From: Streptomyces fructofermentans
GTDB taxonomy: Bacteria; Actinomycetota; Actinomycetes; Streptomycetales; Streptomycetaceae
Direction of reading: 5' to 3'
Length of the DNA: 62,115 nucleotides
Assembly: GCF_014651055.1 (NCBI RefSeq)
Contig: NZ_BMWD01000027.1
Coordinates: 1-62,115, forward strand
The notes beneath the pieces are model-generated. The model ran no database searches and was not told the DNA's origin. It worked only from the letters and a program-made list of their open reading frames with translations. Positions 18,777 to 26,697 of the stretch are shown here, one piece after another. Position 1 is the stretch's first letter. Every line of letters begins with the position of its first letter. Made by a program: the position numbers and the translations under genes.

Positions 18777-19526
18777 ATGACCTCCCCCCTGCTCCCCCCG
18801 AACCGCCGGGCGGTCCTGCGCGGAACCCTCGTCGCGACCGTGGGCGCCCTCGCGGGCCCCCTGCTCCTCTCGGACACCGCGCACGCCTACGCCTGGACGC
18901 GCACCCTCAACCAGGGCGCGACCGGCGCGGATGTGACGGAGCTGCAGATCCGTACAGCCGGCTGGGCCGCGGACTCCCCGAGCCACTCGCGGGTGAGCGT
19001 CGACGGCGACTTCGGCCCGGGGACGGCCGCCGCGGTCCGCAGGTTCCAGGCGGCCTACGGCCTGGCCGTCGACGGCAGCGCCGGGCCCGCCACCCAGGCC
19101 CAGCTCAACTCCCTTGAGCAGTCGGACGGTTCGACGGCCCACTTCGACTGGAGCGAGTTCACCGACCGGTCGAGCGGCACCTTCGAGGGCGGGAAGGTCA
19201 GCGCGGCGACGGCTCGGGAGAACGTCCGCCGCGCCATGTACAAGCTGGAGGCCCTGCGCAGGAAGCTCGGCGACACGCCCGTCACCGTCAACTCGGGCTT
19301 CCGCAGCATCGCGCACAACGCCGAGATCGGCGGGGCGAGCGACAGCATGCACCTGTACGGCACCGCCGCCGACCTCGACGTACCCGGTGTCGGCAACCGC
19401 ACGGTGTACCAGAAGGCGGAGACCTGCGGGTTCTCCGGCCTCGAGCGGTACACCGTCGACCACCAGCACGTCGACAGCCGCGCGGACCTCGGCCGGGCCT
19501 GGTGGTGGGAGAGCGGCACCATCTGA
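18777..19526 (+). CDS. Exported zinc D-Ala-D-Ala carboxypeptidase (M15A) with peptidoglycan-binding domain
   Basis: A 249-residue secreted wall hydrolase. Signal: RRAVLRGTLVATVGALAGPL with a twin-arginine start and an AHA cleavage site near residue 37. Residues 45-110 are a PG_binding_1 domain (GATGADVTELQIRTAGW; FGPGTAAAVRRFQAAYGL). Residues 120-249 are a peptidase M15A domain with the zinc ligands in DSMHLYGTAADLDVPG (His, Asp) and DHHQH-type VDHQHVDS (His). Streptomyces albus G carboxypeptidase has the same plan. It trims the terminal D-Ala from stem peptides. AAGGA lies 6 bases before ATG 18777. The amidase gene 294 bases downstream is a functional neighbour. Confidence 0.9.
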   Translation: MTSPLLPPNRRAVLRGTLVATVGALAGPLLLSDTAHAYAWTRTLNQGATGADVTELQIRTAGWAADSPSHSRVSVDGDFGPGTAAAVRRFQAAYGLAVDGSAGPATQAQLNSLEQSDGSTAHFDWSEFTDRSSGTFEGGKVSAATARENVRRAMYKLEALRRKLGDTPVTVNSGFRSIAHNAEIGGASDSMHLYGTAADLDVPGVGNRTVYQKAETCGFSGLERYTVDHQHVDSRADLGRAWWWESGTI

Positions 19527-19569
19527 GGCCCCGGGGGGGGCCGCACCCCGGAACTCGCCCTTCGCCCCT

Positions 19570-19628
19570 CGCCCTTCGACCCTCGACCCTCGCCCTTCGA
19601 CCCTCGACCCTCGCCCTTCGACCCTCGG
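19570..19628. repeat. 21-bp tandem repeat, 2.8 copies
   Basis: CGCCCTTCGACCCTCGACCCT is repeated head to tail at 19570, 19591 and 19612 between the two wall hydrolase genes. A short CGTATCC triplet repeat follows at 19688-19711. No gene is present from 19527 to 19820. Confidence 0.8.
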
Positions 19629-19820
19629 AGCCCGAATCCGCCGCCCGTCTCGCGGGTCCCGTCTCCCCGCATCCCGTCCCGCACGCCCCGTATCCCGTAT
19701 CCCGTATCCCGCAGCCCGTCGATTCCGAGAACCCGCAAGCCCTGCCGTCCGACCGTCACCCGACACGTCCGGGCCTGCCCCGCGCGCCCGAAGCCACAGA
19801 CCCCACCTGGAGGCACACAG

Positions 19821-21389
19821 ATGAACCGCAGACCGTCGCGCCGGCCCATGCGGCACGCAGCGCTGTCCGTCCTCGGCACCCTGACCGTGCTGGTCGCGAC
19901 GGCCCCGCCCGCGGGGGCCGTGCCCCTCGCCGGGGCCTCCCGGGACCCCGGACCCGTCGGAGGCGCCTTCAGCCGGGCGGCGGCCGAGTTCGACGTACCG
20001 CGCGACCTCCTGATCGCCCTCGGATACGGGGAGACCCACCTCGACGGCCACGACGGGCAGCCGAGCCAGGCCGGCGGTTACGGGGTCATGCACCTGGTCA
20101 GCAACCCCGACCAGCACACCCTGGAACTGGCGGCCCGGCTCACCGGCGAGTCACCCCGCGAACTCCGCGAGGACACCTCGGCGAACATCCGCGGCGGTGC
20201 GGCGGTCCTGCGCGACTACGCCGACGACGCCGGCCTCGACCGGGGTGACCGGCAGGACGCCGACGCCTGGTATCCGCTGGTCGCCCGGTACAGCGGCGCG
20301 ACCGACCCGGCCAACGCGCGCCGCTACGCCGACACCGTCTACACCTTCCTGGCCGACGGCGTGACCGCCCGCACGCCCGACGGAGAGAAGGTGACCGTTC
20401 CCGCGCAGGAGGTCGCACCGGAACGCGGCCGCTACGAGACCGCCGCGGTGGCGGCGGCGCAGAGCCCGGACTACCCGCCGGCCCTGTGGGTCGCGGCCAA
20501 CTCCGCCAACTACGCCGTCGGCCGCTCGGCCGCGATCAGCAAGGTCGTCGTCCACGTCACCCAGGGCTCGTACGCCGGGACGATCAGCTGGTTCCAGAAC
20601 CCCGCGTCCGAGGTCAGCGCCCACTATGTGGTGCGCTCCTCCGACGGCCAGATCACGCAGATGGTCCGGGACAAGGACACGGCCTGGCACGCCCGTTCGG
20701 GCAACGCGTCCGGGATCGGCATCGAGCACGAGGGGTACGTCGACAACCCGAGCTGGTTCACCGACTCGATGTACCGCTCCTCGGCGGCGCTGACGGCCTC
20801 GCTCTGCAACCGCTACGGCATCCCCAAGGACCGCGCCCACGTCGTCGGGCACTCCGAGGTGCCGGGCAACGACCACACCGATCCGGGGCCGAACTGGAAC
20901 TGGACGTACTACATGCAACTGGTCGGCGGCAGCACGGGTGGCGGCGAGGTCCAGTTGAGCTTCCCGTCCTACAGCACGCTCCGCGCCGGCTCCTCGGGAG
21001 CCCAGGTGTCGGCCGCGCAGTGGCTGCTCAACCAGCAGGGGTTCGACGCGGGCACCGTGGACGGCAGCTTCGGCACGAGGACCACCGCGGCCGTCACCGC
21101 CTTCCAGCAGGCGCGGGGCCTCGGTGCCGACGGGGTCGTCGGCGCGCGCACGTGGACCGCACTCCTCTCCGCCGGCAGTGTGCCGACGCTCCGTCAGGGC
21201 AGCACGGGTGCAGCCGTCCAGCGTCTCCAGCGGGCCCTCACGGCCGCCCTGGGACGTACGGTCTCCGCCGACGGCGACTTCGGCTCCGGGACCGACCAGG
21301 CGGTCCGGGACTACCAGAGCAGCCGTTCGCTGGGCGTGGACGGCGCGGTCGGACCCGCGACCTGGGGCGCCCTGCAGGCCGGTCGCTGA
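19821..21389 (+). CDS. Secreted N-acetylmuramoyl-L-alanine amidase with two peptidoglycan-binding domains
   Basis: A 522-residue exported amidase. Residues 1-33 are a Sec-type signal (Arg-rich, ending PPAGA-VP). Residues 45-185 form a lysozyme-like helical domain (FDVPRDLLIALGYGETHLDG). Residues 220-370 are an Amidase_2 domain: AISKVVVHVTQGSYAGTISW, SAHYVVRSSDGQI and GHSEVPGNDHTDPGPNWNW give the zinc ligands. Residues 385-450 and 455-522 are two PG_binding_1 repeats (each with FGxxT...AVxxFQ/YQ). It cuts the bond between MurNAc and L-Ala in the wall. ATG 19821 follows GGAG-like CTGGAGG. A long inverted repeat at 21405-21447 follows the stop. Confidence 0.92.
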   Translation: MNRRPSRRPMRHAALSVLGTLTVLVATAPPAGAVPLAGASRDPGPVGGAFSRAAAEFDVPRDLLIALGYGETHLDGHDGQPSQAGGYGVMHLVSNPDQHTLELAARLTGESPRELREDTSANIRGGAAVLRDYADDAGLDRGDRQDADAWYPLVARYSGATDPANARRYADTVYTFLADGVTARTPDGEKVTVPAQEVAPERGRYETAAVAAAQSPDYPPALWVAANSANYAVGRSAAISKVVVHVTQGSYAGTISWFQNPASEVSAHYVVRSSDGQITQMVRDKDTAWHARSGNASGIGIEHEGYVDNPSWFTDSMYRSSAALTASLCNRYGIPKDRAHVVGHSEVPGNDHTDPGPNWNWTYYMQLVGGSTGGGEVQLSFPSYSTLRAGSSGAQVSAAQWLLNQQGFDAGTVDGSFGTRTTAAVTAFQQARGLGADGVVGARTWTALLSAGSVPTLRQGSTGAAVQRLQRALTAALGRTVSADGDFGSGTDQAVRDYQSSRSLGVDGAVGPATWGALQAGR

Positions 21390-21404
21390 GCGGGCCGCGA
21401 CGAC

Positions 21405-21447
21405 CGGGGCCCGGGCGGCCCGGATCCCTCCGACCACCCGGGCCCCG
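21405..21447 (+). terminator. Inverted repeat after the amidase gene
   Basis: CGGGGCCCGGG (21405-21415) pairs exactly with 21437-21447 across a 21-base loop, followed by TTCCTGCT repeats. It may serve both the amidase and the convergent DUF4265 gene. Confidence 0.55.
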
Positions 21448-21529
21448 TTCCTGCTCCTGCTCCTGCTCCCGATCCCGTCCCTGCTTCCGTTCCTGTCCCT
21501 GCTGCCGTTCCCGGTTGCCGCCCGGCCGG

Positions 21530-22027
21530 TCACGCCCCGGACGCGTCCCACCAGTTCAGCGGCTCCCCGTCCGGCCCGAACACGTTGCTGAAGCCCCATT
21601 CGACCAGGACGTCCAGGTCCGCAGCCCACGTTTCCATCACGGCCTCGACCTCGGGAAATCCCGCGGCGGCCGGGACGGTCACCACGATGAACCGGCGGTC
21701 GGCGGGTGCCTCGACCAGGCCGCCCAGGGGGACGAAGGCACTGGTCAGGAGTTCCAGCGACTCGGCATCGAAGGGCGGCCGGCCGAAGGCCTGGACGCAG
21801 AGGTTGGGTCCTCGCCGCTCGATCCGGAACGAACCGTCGTCCCCGACCTCCAGCAGGTCCCCGGCCGCGCAGCCCTCGACCATGCCGGGGCTGCCGGTCA
21901 GTTCGTGGACGCCGGGACCGACGGCCCTCGCGGGAAGCGTCTCGAACACGGGTTTCCCGGCGCCGGCGAAGCCGACCCGGAGGGCCACGTGACAGTGCTG
22001 GGAGGACTCCGGGTTCTCGATGCTCAT
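21530..22027 (-). CDS. DUF4265 protein
   Basis: A 165-residue soluble protein matching DUF4265: LPARAVGPGVHELTGSPGMV, then EGCAAGDLLEVGDDGSFRIE, a central ERRGPNLCVQAF strand and the terminal GPDGEPLNWWDASG. The family is found next to polymorphic-toxin and immunity genes and is often treated as an immunity-type or toxin-neighbour protein; direct function is unproven. GAGGATGATG precedes ATG 22027. It opens the accessory region that runs to the tRNA at 28248. Confidence 0.83.
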   Translation of the reverse strand: MSIENPESSQHCHVALRVGFAGAGKPVFETLPARAVGPGVHELTGSPGMVEGCAAGDLLEVGDDGSFRIERRGPNLCVQAFGRPPFDAESLELLTSAFVPLGGLVEAPADRRFIVVTVPAAAGFPEVEAVMETWAADLDVLVEWGFSNVFGPDGEPLNWWDASGA

Positions 22028-22231
22028 CGCATCATCCTCGCAAACGCCAGACGACGCGTCGGCGAGCACGTGCCCGTACGGGCCGGGGAGCATCGACGGC
22101 CGTCCGTGCCGACCCGGCCTCTGGAAGCCGACGCCACCGAGTGCAGCAGTTGGTTCGGGACCGCGGGCACCTTCCGCGACTTCCTCGTGCGCTGCTTCGA
22201 CCGCATCGACCAGCCGATGTCGTCGGGCGCC

Positions 22232-22665
22232 ATGACCGACTGGACCGGGGTACGCGAGCGGGTTCTGGCCCTGGCCGCAAGCCCGAGCAGGGACGAGGTG
22301 TTCGGGTCGTCGGGGCACGGCTTCGCTCTCGACGCACCCCTGAAGGCGGCCGAGGCGGCCGATCTCGCGGCCTGGTCGGGTGTCGAGCTGCCCGAGGACC
22401 ACCGCTCGTTCCTGCTCCATGTCGGAGCCGGCGGGGCGGATCCGGAGGCCGCAGTGGCGATCCTGGCCGATCAGCCGTTCGCTGCGGGCTGACGGTCCGG
22501 TTGGTCGTCACGGGATCGGAGCGCGGCCGGATCTAACGTGACCCTCGCTCCGACGGCGAGGATCTGCATCCGGCGCGTGACGCGGGCGGCACTCCGCTGG
22601 ACTTCGCGGGCTGGTATCTCGGATGGCTCACGGCCGCCGAGGCGGAAGGGAACCGCGGATCAGGA
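22232..22665 (+). pseudogene. Degraded SMI1/KNR4-family gene
   Basis: Remains of an SMI1/KNR4 (SUKH-type) protein. The N-terminal part starts at ATG 22232 (TDWTGVRERVLALAASPS, then ELPEDHRSFLLHVGAGGADP) and stops at 22492 after only 86 residues. One frame over, the family's C-terminal half appears as LTVRLVVTGSERGRI (22489-22533), a TAA at 22534, then RDPRSDGEDLHPARDAGG and PLDFAGWYLGWLTAAEAEG to about 22665. The middle (roughly 80-100 residues in intact relatives) is missing. So there is an internal deletion, a frame change and a nonsense codon. SUKH proteins are widespread immunity proteins of toxin systems. No toxin gene is seen nearby. Confidence 0.8.
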
Positions 22666-22778
22666 GTTCCAACGAGCACGTGGAAGGCTTCGTGGGACAG
22701 CTCGTGGTGGTGCGGGGGCGCGCCGTCGGCGCCGGTCCTGAGCGCTGCTCCGCATCGGGGTGGGCGGTGCCTTCGGGT

Positions 22779-23828
22779 TCAGCCGTGGTCTTCCCATTCC
22801 GCCTGGCAGAACCGTGCTTCGCTCACCATCGCGTCCCCGGCTCTGGTGGCCCGTACGTACATGTTGAGACCGTCCACCCCCAGATCGCCGGCACAGCCGA
22901 ACACCAGGCCCGGATCGGCTCCCTCGGTGTACCGGGTCAACGCCGTGTCGACGGCCGTGACGCTCATGCCGATCAGGCGGATGCCCGCGAAGTCGACCTG
23001 CGGGCCGGTGCGTCCGTGAACGGTGACAGCGCCCAGCGCGGGCCTGCCGTCATGGCCACCCGAGTAGTGCGCGGTCACGCCCACACGGTCGAAGCGGTCG
23101 GCTTCCAGGTTCCACTGCGCCGGGCCTTCCCACGGCGGCCCGAGCGGAAAGCGGCCGTGGCGGGACGCGGGCTCCTCGCACAGTGCGGCAGCCACCTCCT
23201 GTGGACTCATGCCGAAGCCCAGAGGGCCGACGCTCTTCAGGGGCGACCACTCCCACTGCTGCCGCTCCTGTTCGGCACGAACCGGCCACACCCCTGTGTT
23301 CGTCGGTTCGTCACGGACGTCCCACCAGTTGACGACCGGCTCCGCCCCGTACGGATCCGCCGCCAACTCGGGGCACACGAGCAAGGCGCTGGTGATCACC
23401 GTGTCCAGCCGCCGCGTGTATCCCTCGGGCGACAGACCGTGCTCCTGCGAGGCACCCATGGAGACACCCCATGCCTCGATCTCCGGATCACCGCCCCTGT
23501 TCAACCGCACCGACACCCCCTCCCGCAGTGCGAGCTCCCGAAGATCCGCGCACACCTCGGACGGCACGCGGGCCACGAGGCCGACGTCCCGCAGACGCAC
23601 CAACGGCCCGTCCATCGCGTCGACCGCCACGGCGACCAGACCGTTGCCCTCGCCGTAGACCCCGGTGACACCCCAGTCGGTGTAGTGGCCCCAGCCGATG
23701 CCGTTGCCCAGCCCCTGCGAGACATGGGCGACCGCACCGTCCAGGGCGACCTCCACCTCGTCGGGGTGCATCCCGAACCTCAAGGGCCCGACTCCCACCA
23801 ACGGTTCGAGCACCCACTCCACCCGCAC
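22779..23828 (-). CDS. Unknown protein built of two similar repeats
   Basis: A 349-residue soluble protein with two related halves. Each begins with a matching turn: LVGVGPLRFGMHPDEVEVAL near residue 8 and KSVGPLGFGMSPQEVAAAL near residue 170. Each continues with beta-rich sequence including a HYTD/HYSGG strand. The first half ends PVVNWWDVRDEP, echoing the NWW ending of DUF4265 nearby. I recognise no named family; similar GPL.FGM.P.EV proteins occur in actinobacteria and the context suggests an immunity-type protein. GTG 23828 is chosen because GAGAGGAAG lies 6 bases ahead; an ATG 64 codons upstream would run into the palindrome at 23992 and adds Arg-rich sequence. Confidence 0.7.
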   Translation of the reverse strand: MRVEWVLEPLVGVGPLRFGMHPDEVEVALDGAVAHVSQGLGNGIGWGHYTDWGVTGVYGEGNGLVAVAVDAMDGPLVRLRDVGLVARVPSEVCADLRELALREGVSVRLNRGGDPEIEAWGVSMGASQEHGLSPEGYTRRLDTVITSALLVCPELAADPYGAEPVVNWWDVRDEPTNTGVWPVRAEQERQQWEWSPLKSVGPLGFGMSPQEVAAALCEEPASRHGRFPLGPPWEGPAQWNLEADRFDRVGVTAHYSGGHDGRPALGAVTVHGRTGPQVDFAGIRLIGMSVTAVDTALTRYTEGADPGLVFGCAGDLGVDGLNMYVRATRAGDAMVSEARFCQAEWEDHG

Positions 23829-23991
23829 CCCGGGCTTCCTCTCCCACCCACGCACGACAACCCCCACGATCGCTCCGGATTTTCGGCGGCCTCGGCGGCG
23901 TCCGTCAAGCACGTGCCTCCGTCCGTGCGGTGCCCCGCTGCTGCACCGTTGGCCGGACCGCCCGTCGCCCCTGACCTGCCCCGCGACCACC

Positions 23992-24005
23992 TTGAACGTG
24001 TTCAA
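23992..24005. promoter_or_regulatory. TetR-like palindrome TTGAAC-GT-GTTCAA
   Basis: TTGAACGTGTTCAA has perfect 6-base arms around GT and lies between the divergent genes at 23828 (minus) and 24008 (plus), just before the plus-strand ATG. GAAC-GTTC palindromes of this kind are typical operators of TetR-family repressors. No regulator gene is adjacent. Confidence 0.6.
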
Positions 24006-24007
24006 AA

Positions 24008-24481
24008 ATGATGTCACCATACGCCATGCTCTTCGAGGTCATGTCCCCCTGGCGACGGCTCGGCCGTGTCGGCCTGTGCATCGCCGATGCCGTCGGTCGC
24101 TACCTGCTGGTCTGGGTGGCGGCATGGCTGGTCCACGCGCTGACCGCTCCCCGGCGGCACGAGCTTGCGTCCTACCTGCCACGCACCCACTCGTACTGGG
24201 AGGACACCGTCCACTACCTGTGGGACGGCTCGATTGCCCTGGTGGGGCTCATGGTGGGCATCCCCTCGCTGCTGATAGTCCTGTCGTTCGGGCTGCTCAA
24301 CAAACGCAAGGGGGCGGACTTCCGCATCCGACTGGCGGGGCTCCTCCTACTGCCCGCATGGTTCTTGCTCTTCCAGAACTTCGTGGAACTCCTCGTCGTC
24401 CCGGTCCTGGCGCAGGTCACCTTCGCGCTCTGCCTGATGCCGGTTCCCCTGGTTCGCTTCCCTGGGACAGCCGAGGACTGA
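24008..24481 (+). CDS. Small multi-pass membrane protein of unknown function
   Basis: A 157-residue membrane protein with about four helices: residues 20-42 (LCIADAVGRYLLVWVAAWLV), 75-95 (IALVGLMVGIPSLLIVLSFG), 108-125 (LAGLLLLPAWFLLF) and 128-148 (LLVVPVLAQVTFALCLMPV). No named family recognised. Start is uncertain: two adjacent ATGs (24008, 24011) directly follow the palindrome without a ribosome site; ATG 24026 or 24041 are alternatives. If the palindrome is an operator, it would cover the transcription start. Confidence 0.68.
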   Translation: MMSPYAMLFEVMSPWRRLGRVGLCIADAVGRYLLVWVAAWLVHALTAPRRHELASYLPRTHSYWEDTVHYLWDGSIALVGLMVGIPSLLIVLSFGLLNKRKGADFRIRLAGLLLLPAWFLLFQNFVELLVVPVLAQVTFALCLMPVPLVRFPGTAED

Positions 24482-24728
24482 TTGCCCGGACGGGCACGCG
24501 CCGAGTCGCGGCGGACGCGCAAGGCCTTGCGGATCGACAGACACGGATTCGACCGACCGTCCGCTCGGGTGCGCCCCGGTCCCAGGCGCGGATGTCAGGA
24601 GTTCGCGCCCTCCTGACGAGCACGCTCGCCCTGCCGAAACCCGTACCAGAGCCCACTCCGTGTACTGGTGCCATACGCGGCCGCCGGTTGTCGCCGACGT
24701 CCGTGCTCGTTGATGTCAACGTTGGATG

Positions 24729-24938
24729 TCAGCGGAACAGTTGCGGGACCGGGCAGATCTCCAATGGTTCGCCCGGCCGGTCTGCCCAGCTCCACCAGAG
24801 ATGCCGATCGGGACACCGCCACAGTGCCCGGCAGGTCCGTCGGCCGTCGTCCTCGCGCTCGGAGAGCATCAGGCCGCCAGACTCCGTAGGCTGGCGGCCA
24901 CTCTGGACAGGCGGGGGCTCGTAGGGCACGGGGCGCAC
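24729..24938 (-). CDS. Small protein typical of actinomycete integrative elements
   Basis: A 69-residue protein ending ALWRCPDRHLWWSWADRPGE followed by PLEICPVPQLFR. The pattern CP..HLWW.WADRP..PLE.CP.P.LFR is one I associate with small genes near the replication and excision genes of pSAM2-type integrative elements. Two Cys may bind metal. Start uncertain (GTG 24938; an alternative GTG lies at 25010). Just downstream on the same strand, to 24595, an open frame ends in STRSGLWYGFRQGERARQEG, also element-like, but no start for it is convincing. No integrase or Rep gene is present, so this is debris. Confidence 0.55.
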   Translation of the reverse strand: MRPVPYEPPPVQSGRQPTESGGLMLSEREDDGRRTCRALWRCPDRHLWWSWADRPGEPLEICPVPQLFR

Positions 24939-25078
24939 CTTAACGGAGTGACCTCTTCGTCCCGAAGCAACTTGGGTGGGGGTGGTGCCCTGGACTGGTG
25001 TGGCACTCACCTGCGCTGATGGTCCGCAGACGTTCGCGTGCGTCCGCCGCTGTCCGTCGGCGCCGCGCAGTTAGACAC

Positions 25079-25429
25079 TCATGGCTGCTGCGCAGCTTGC
25101 TTCGCTGCCGTGTTCCGGGCGTGAGCTTCGCGTCGCAGTCGGCGTTCGTAGTCCTCGATCTGGCGAGCTATGGGGATGCTGGTGGCAGTTCGGATCAACC
25201 GCTCGTTTTCACGATCCACCAGGAAAGGACCGTTGCCTCCAAACTGAGGGCGCTGTCCGCTCTGACCGTCCCGGACCGCCCCCCAGTAGAAGATCCACCC
25301 GAACGGCAAGTCCTCCACGCGCAGGATCTGGAGGTCGTACGTGACGTGGCTCCGTGCGTCGTGGATGTGGCTCCGCGCTTCGTGGATCTCGGCCAGCACC
25401 AGCCGGCGCGCATCCTCCTTGGTCAGCAT
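25079..25429 (-). CDS. YrhB/Imm35-family protein
   Basis: A 116-residue soluble protein of the YrhB-domain (immunity protein 35) family: EDLPFGWIFYWGAVRDGQSG, then GGNGPFLVDRENERL (the G..PFLVD.E...) and a C-terminal EDYERRLR helix. Family members guard against toxins of contact-dependent and polymorphic systems or protect proteins from heat aggregation (E. coli YrhB). A local duplication EIHEARSHIHDARSH is seen near residue 14-28. ATG 25429 gives the usual family start (MLTKEDARRLVLAEI), though the ribosome site is weak. GC here is visibly below the neighbourhood. Confidence 0.78.
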   Translation of the reverse strand: MLTKEDARRLVLAEIHEARSHIHDARSHVTYDLQILRVEDLPFGWIFYWGAVRDGQSGQRPQFGGNGPFLVDRENERLIRTATSIPIARQIEDYERRLRREAHARNTAAKQAAQQP

Positions 25430-25743
25430 TATCCGATGATGGCATGGTGTCTTCACGTGCTGGATCGCGTACACCCGCTTTAGGAGCGAGGTTGGGGGTC
25501 CCCGGGCCTGACCTGGAATCCCTGCCTTGGGCGACGTAGGCCGTGCTCACCCTGGGGAACCTCGATTCCCCGTGAGGCCCCGCCCGTTCCGGCACGGAAG
25601 TGGCACGCCCCGCGGGCCTCCTCGATGCGAACTACGGACGGGGAGGTCGCTGAGGTCTCCCGACCTGATCACGAGGGTGGCAACGGCTCGTGCCGGTTGC
25701 CCGCGGTCGCCACGGTTGCTGTACTTCCCTGCTGTACCGCAGA
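25430..25743. other. Gap inside accessory island
   Basis: No gene recognised. It contains a short hairpin GGGGAA-CCTCGA-TTCCCC at 25553-25570, which could end the minus-strand gene at 25744. Confidence 0.4.
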
Positions 25744-26129
25744 TCAGTCGCCGATGATCCGCACGATCGGCACCTGAGACACGACCTCGATCGCTCCCCA
25801 GTCGCCTTCGAGTTGGTAGACGACCCGAGCTGTCGCAGCGCATCGATCCCGCCCCAGTCCTGCTCGCCGCTGGCATCCACTGCCGGCCTGATGCTGCTCT
25901 GGCGGGTCCAGGTGAGTTCCTGAACAGCGGGAAACTCGATCACGGCCTTCCGGAAGCAGGCCACCTCACCTTCGAGTGGGTCTCGGTGGAACGGGTGGGC
26001 CCACCCGATCATGAGGTCCAACGTGATGTTCAGTCGGCCCGGTGTTGCCTGGATCTCCAAGACGAACCTGTCTTCCAGGCTGGTGCCCTCGAAGCCGGGA
26101 AAGCTCGTGTAGTGAATCGGTTCTGCCAT
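25744..26129 (-). pseudogene. Small unknown gene with a one-base frameshift
   Basis: ATG 26129 opens a frame with compact domain sequence (EPIHYTSFPGFEGTSLEDRF, then LNITLDLMIGWAHPFHRDPL, ending DWGGIDALRQL near 25820). At that point the natural sequence continues in another frame: ARVVYQLEGDWGAIEVVSQV then PIVRIIGD and a stop at 25744. The span is 386 bases, one short of a whole number of codons, so one base is missing around 25815-25825. Without repair the first frame reads on to 25632 through Arg/Ser-rich nonsense. The intact product would be about 128 residues. No family recognised; setting suggests an immunity-type protein. Confidence 0.65.
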
Positions 26130-26394
26130 GAGTTCCTCGCGGACAGGAGCCCATCGGGGCGCCGTCCATAGGCCGCGGACGGCGCCCCAGTTGGGCACAG
26201 GATTTGACCAGGTGGCCTCATCCTTATCAGGTCGATCACGGGGGCTGTGGACGTCGGCCAACCCGCTCCGGTACTCGACCGACCGTCCGCTGAGGTTCGG
26301 CGTCGACCGCCTGTGTCCGCCCTTGTTGGTGTCAGGTGTTGGTGTCAGCAGTCGAGTGCGGCCTTGACAAGATGATGGCGAAGTCCGAAGTCCA

Positions 26395-26697
26395 TCAATC
26401 AGTGACCTTGTGGTGAACGGCCTGCTCTCCAGTCGCATCACCAAGTTGCTGTGCGATCTCAGCGGCGATCAGATCCGCCGACCCGGAGGACTCGGAGCCT
26501 TCGATGTCGACGTACCAGGTACCGGCAAGCTCCCAAGAGACACTGACAGTGGCCTTACCAACGCGAAAGACCAGCACATCGCCGTCGTCCACGATCTTGC
26601 ATTGCAGAGACTTCGGCAGGAGGCGACTGGAGAGGTCGCCAGCGGGCATGTCGGGCCAGTCGCGTCCGCTCTGGGTGCTGATCGTGTACTCGGGCAT
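26395..26697 (-). CDS. Small unknown protein
   Basis: A 100-residue soluble protein (MPEYTISTQSGRDWPDMPAG; central VDDGDVLVFRVGKATVSVSW). Alternating hydrophobic strands and one C-terminal helix (ADLIAAEIAQQLG) suggest a small alpha/beta fold. No family recognised. ATG 26697 has only a weak AGGATG ahead. Its size, strand and setting between a frameshifted gene and the NERD gene fit the island of small immunity-like genes. Confidence 0.6.
   Translation of the reverse strand: MPEYTISTQSGRDWPDMPAGDLSSRLLPKSLQCKIVDDGDVLVFRVGKATVSVSWELAGTWYVDIEGSESSGSADLIAAEIAQQLGDATGEQAVHHKVTD

Noticed and set aside
22028..22231. Upstream continuation of the SMI1 frame (ECSSWFGTAGTFRDFLVRC)
   Set aside because: It looks like the tail of some protein, but without an N-terminal part, start or second motif it could not be assigned; it may be further debris.
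24417..24719. 100-codon minus-strand frame starting MTSTSTDVGDNRRP
   Set aside because: It overlaps the membrane protein, is Arg/Ser-rich and has no ribosome site; no evidence for a gene.
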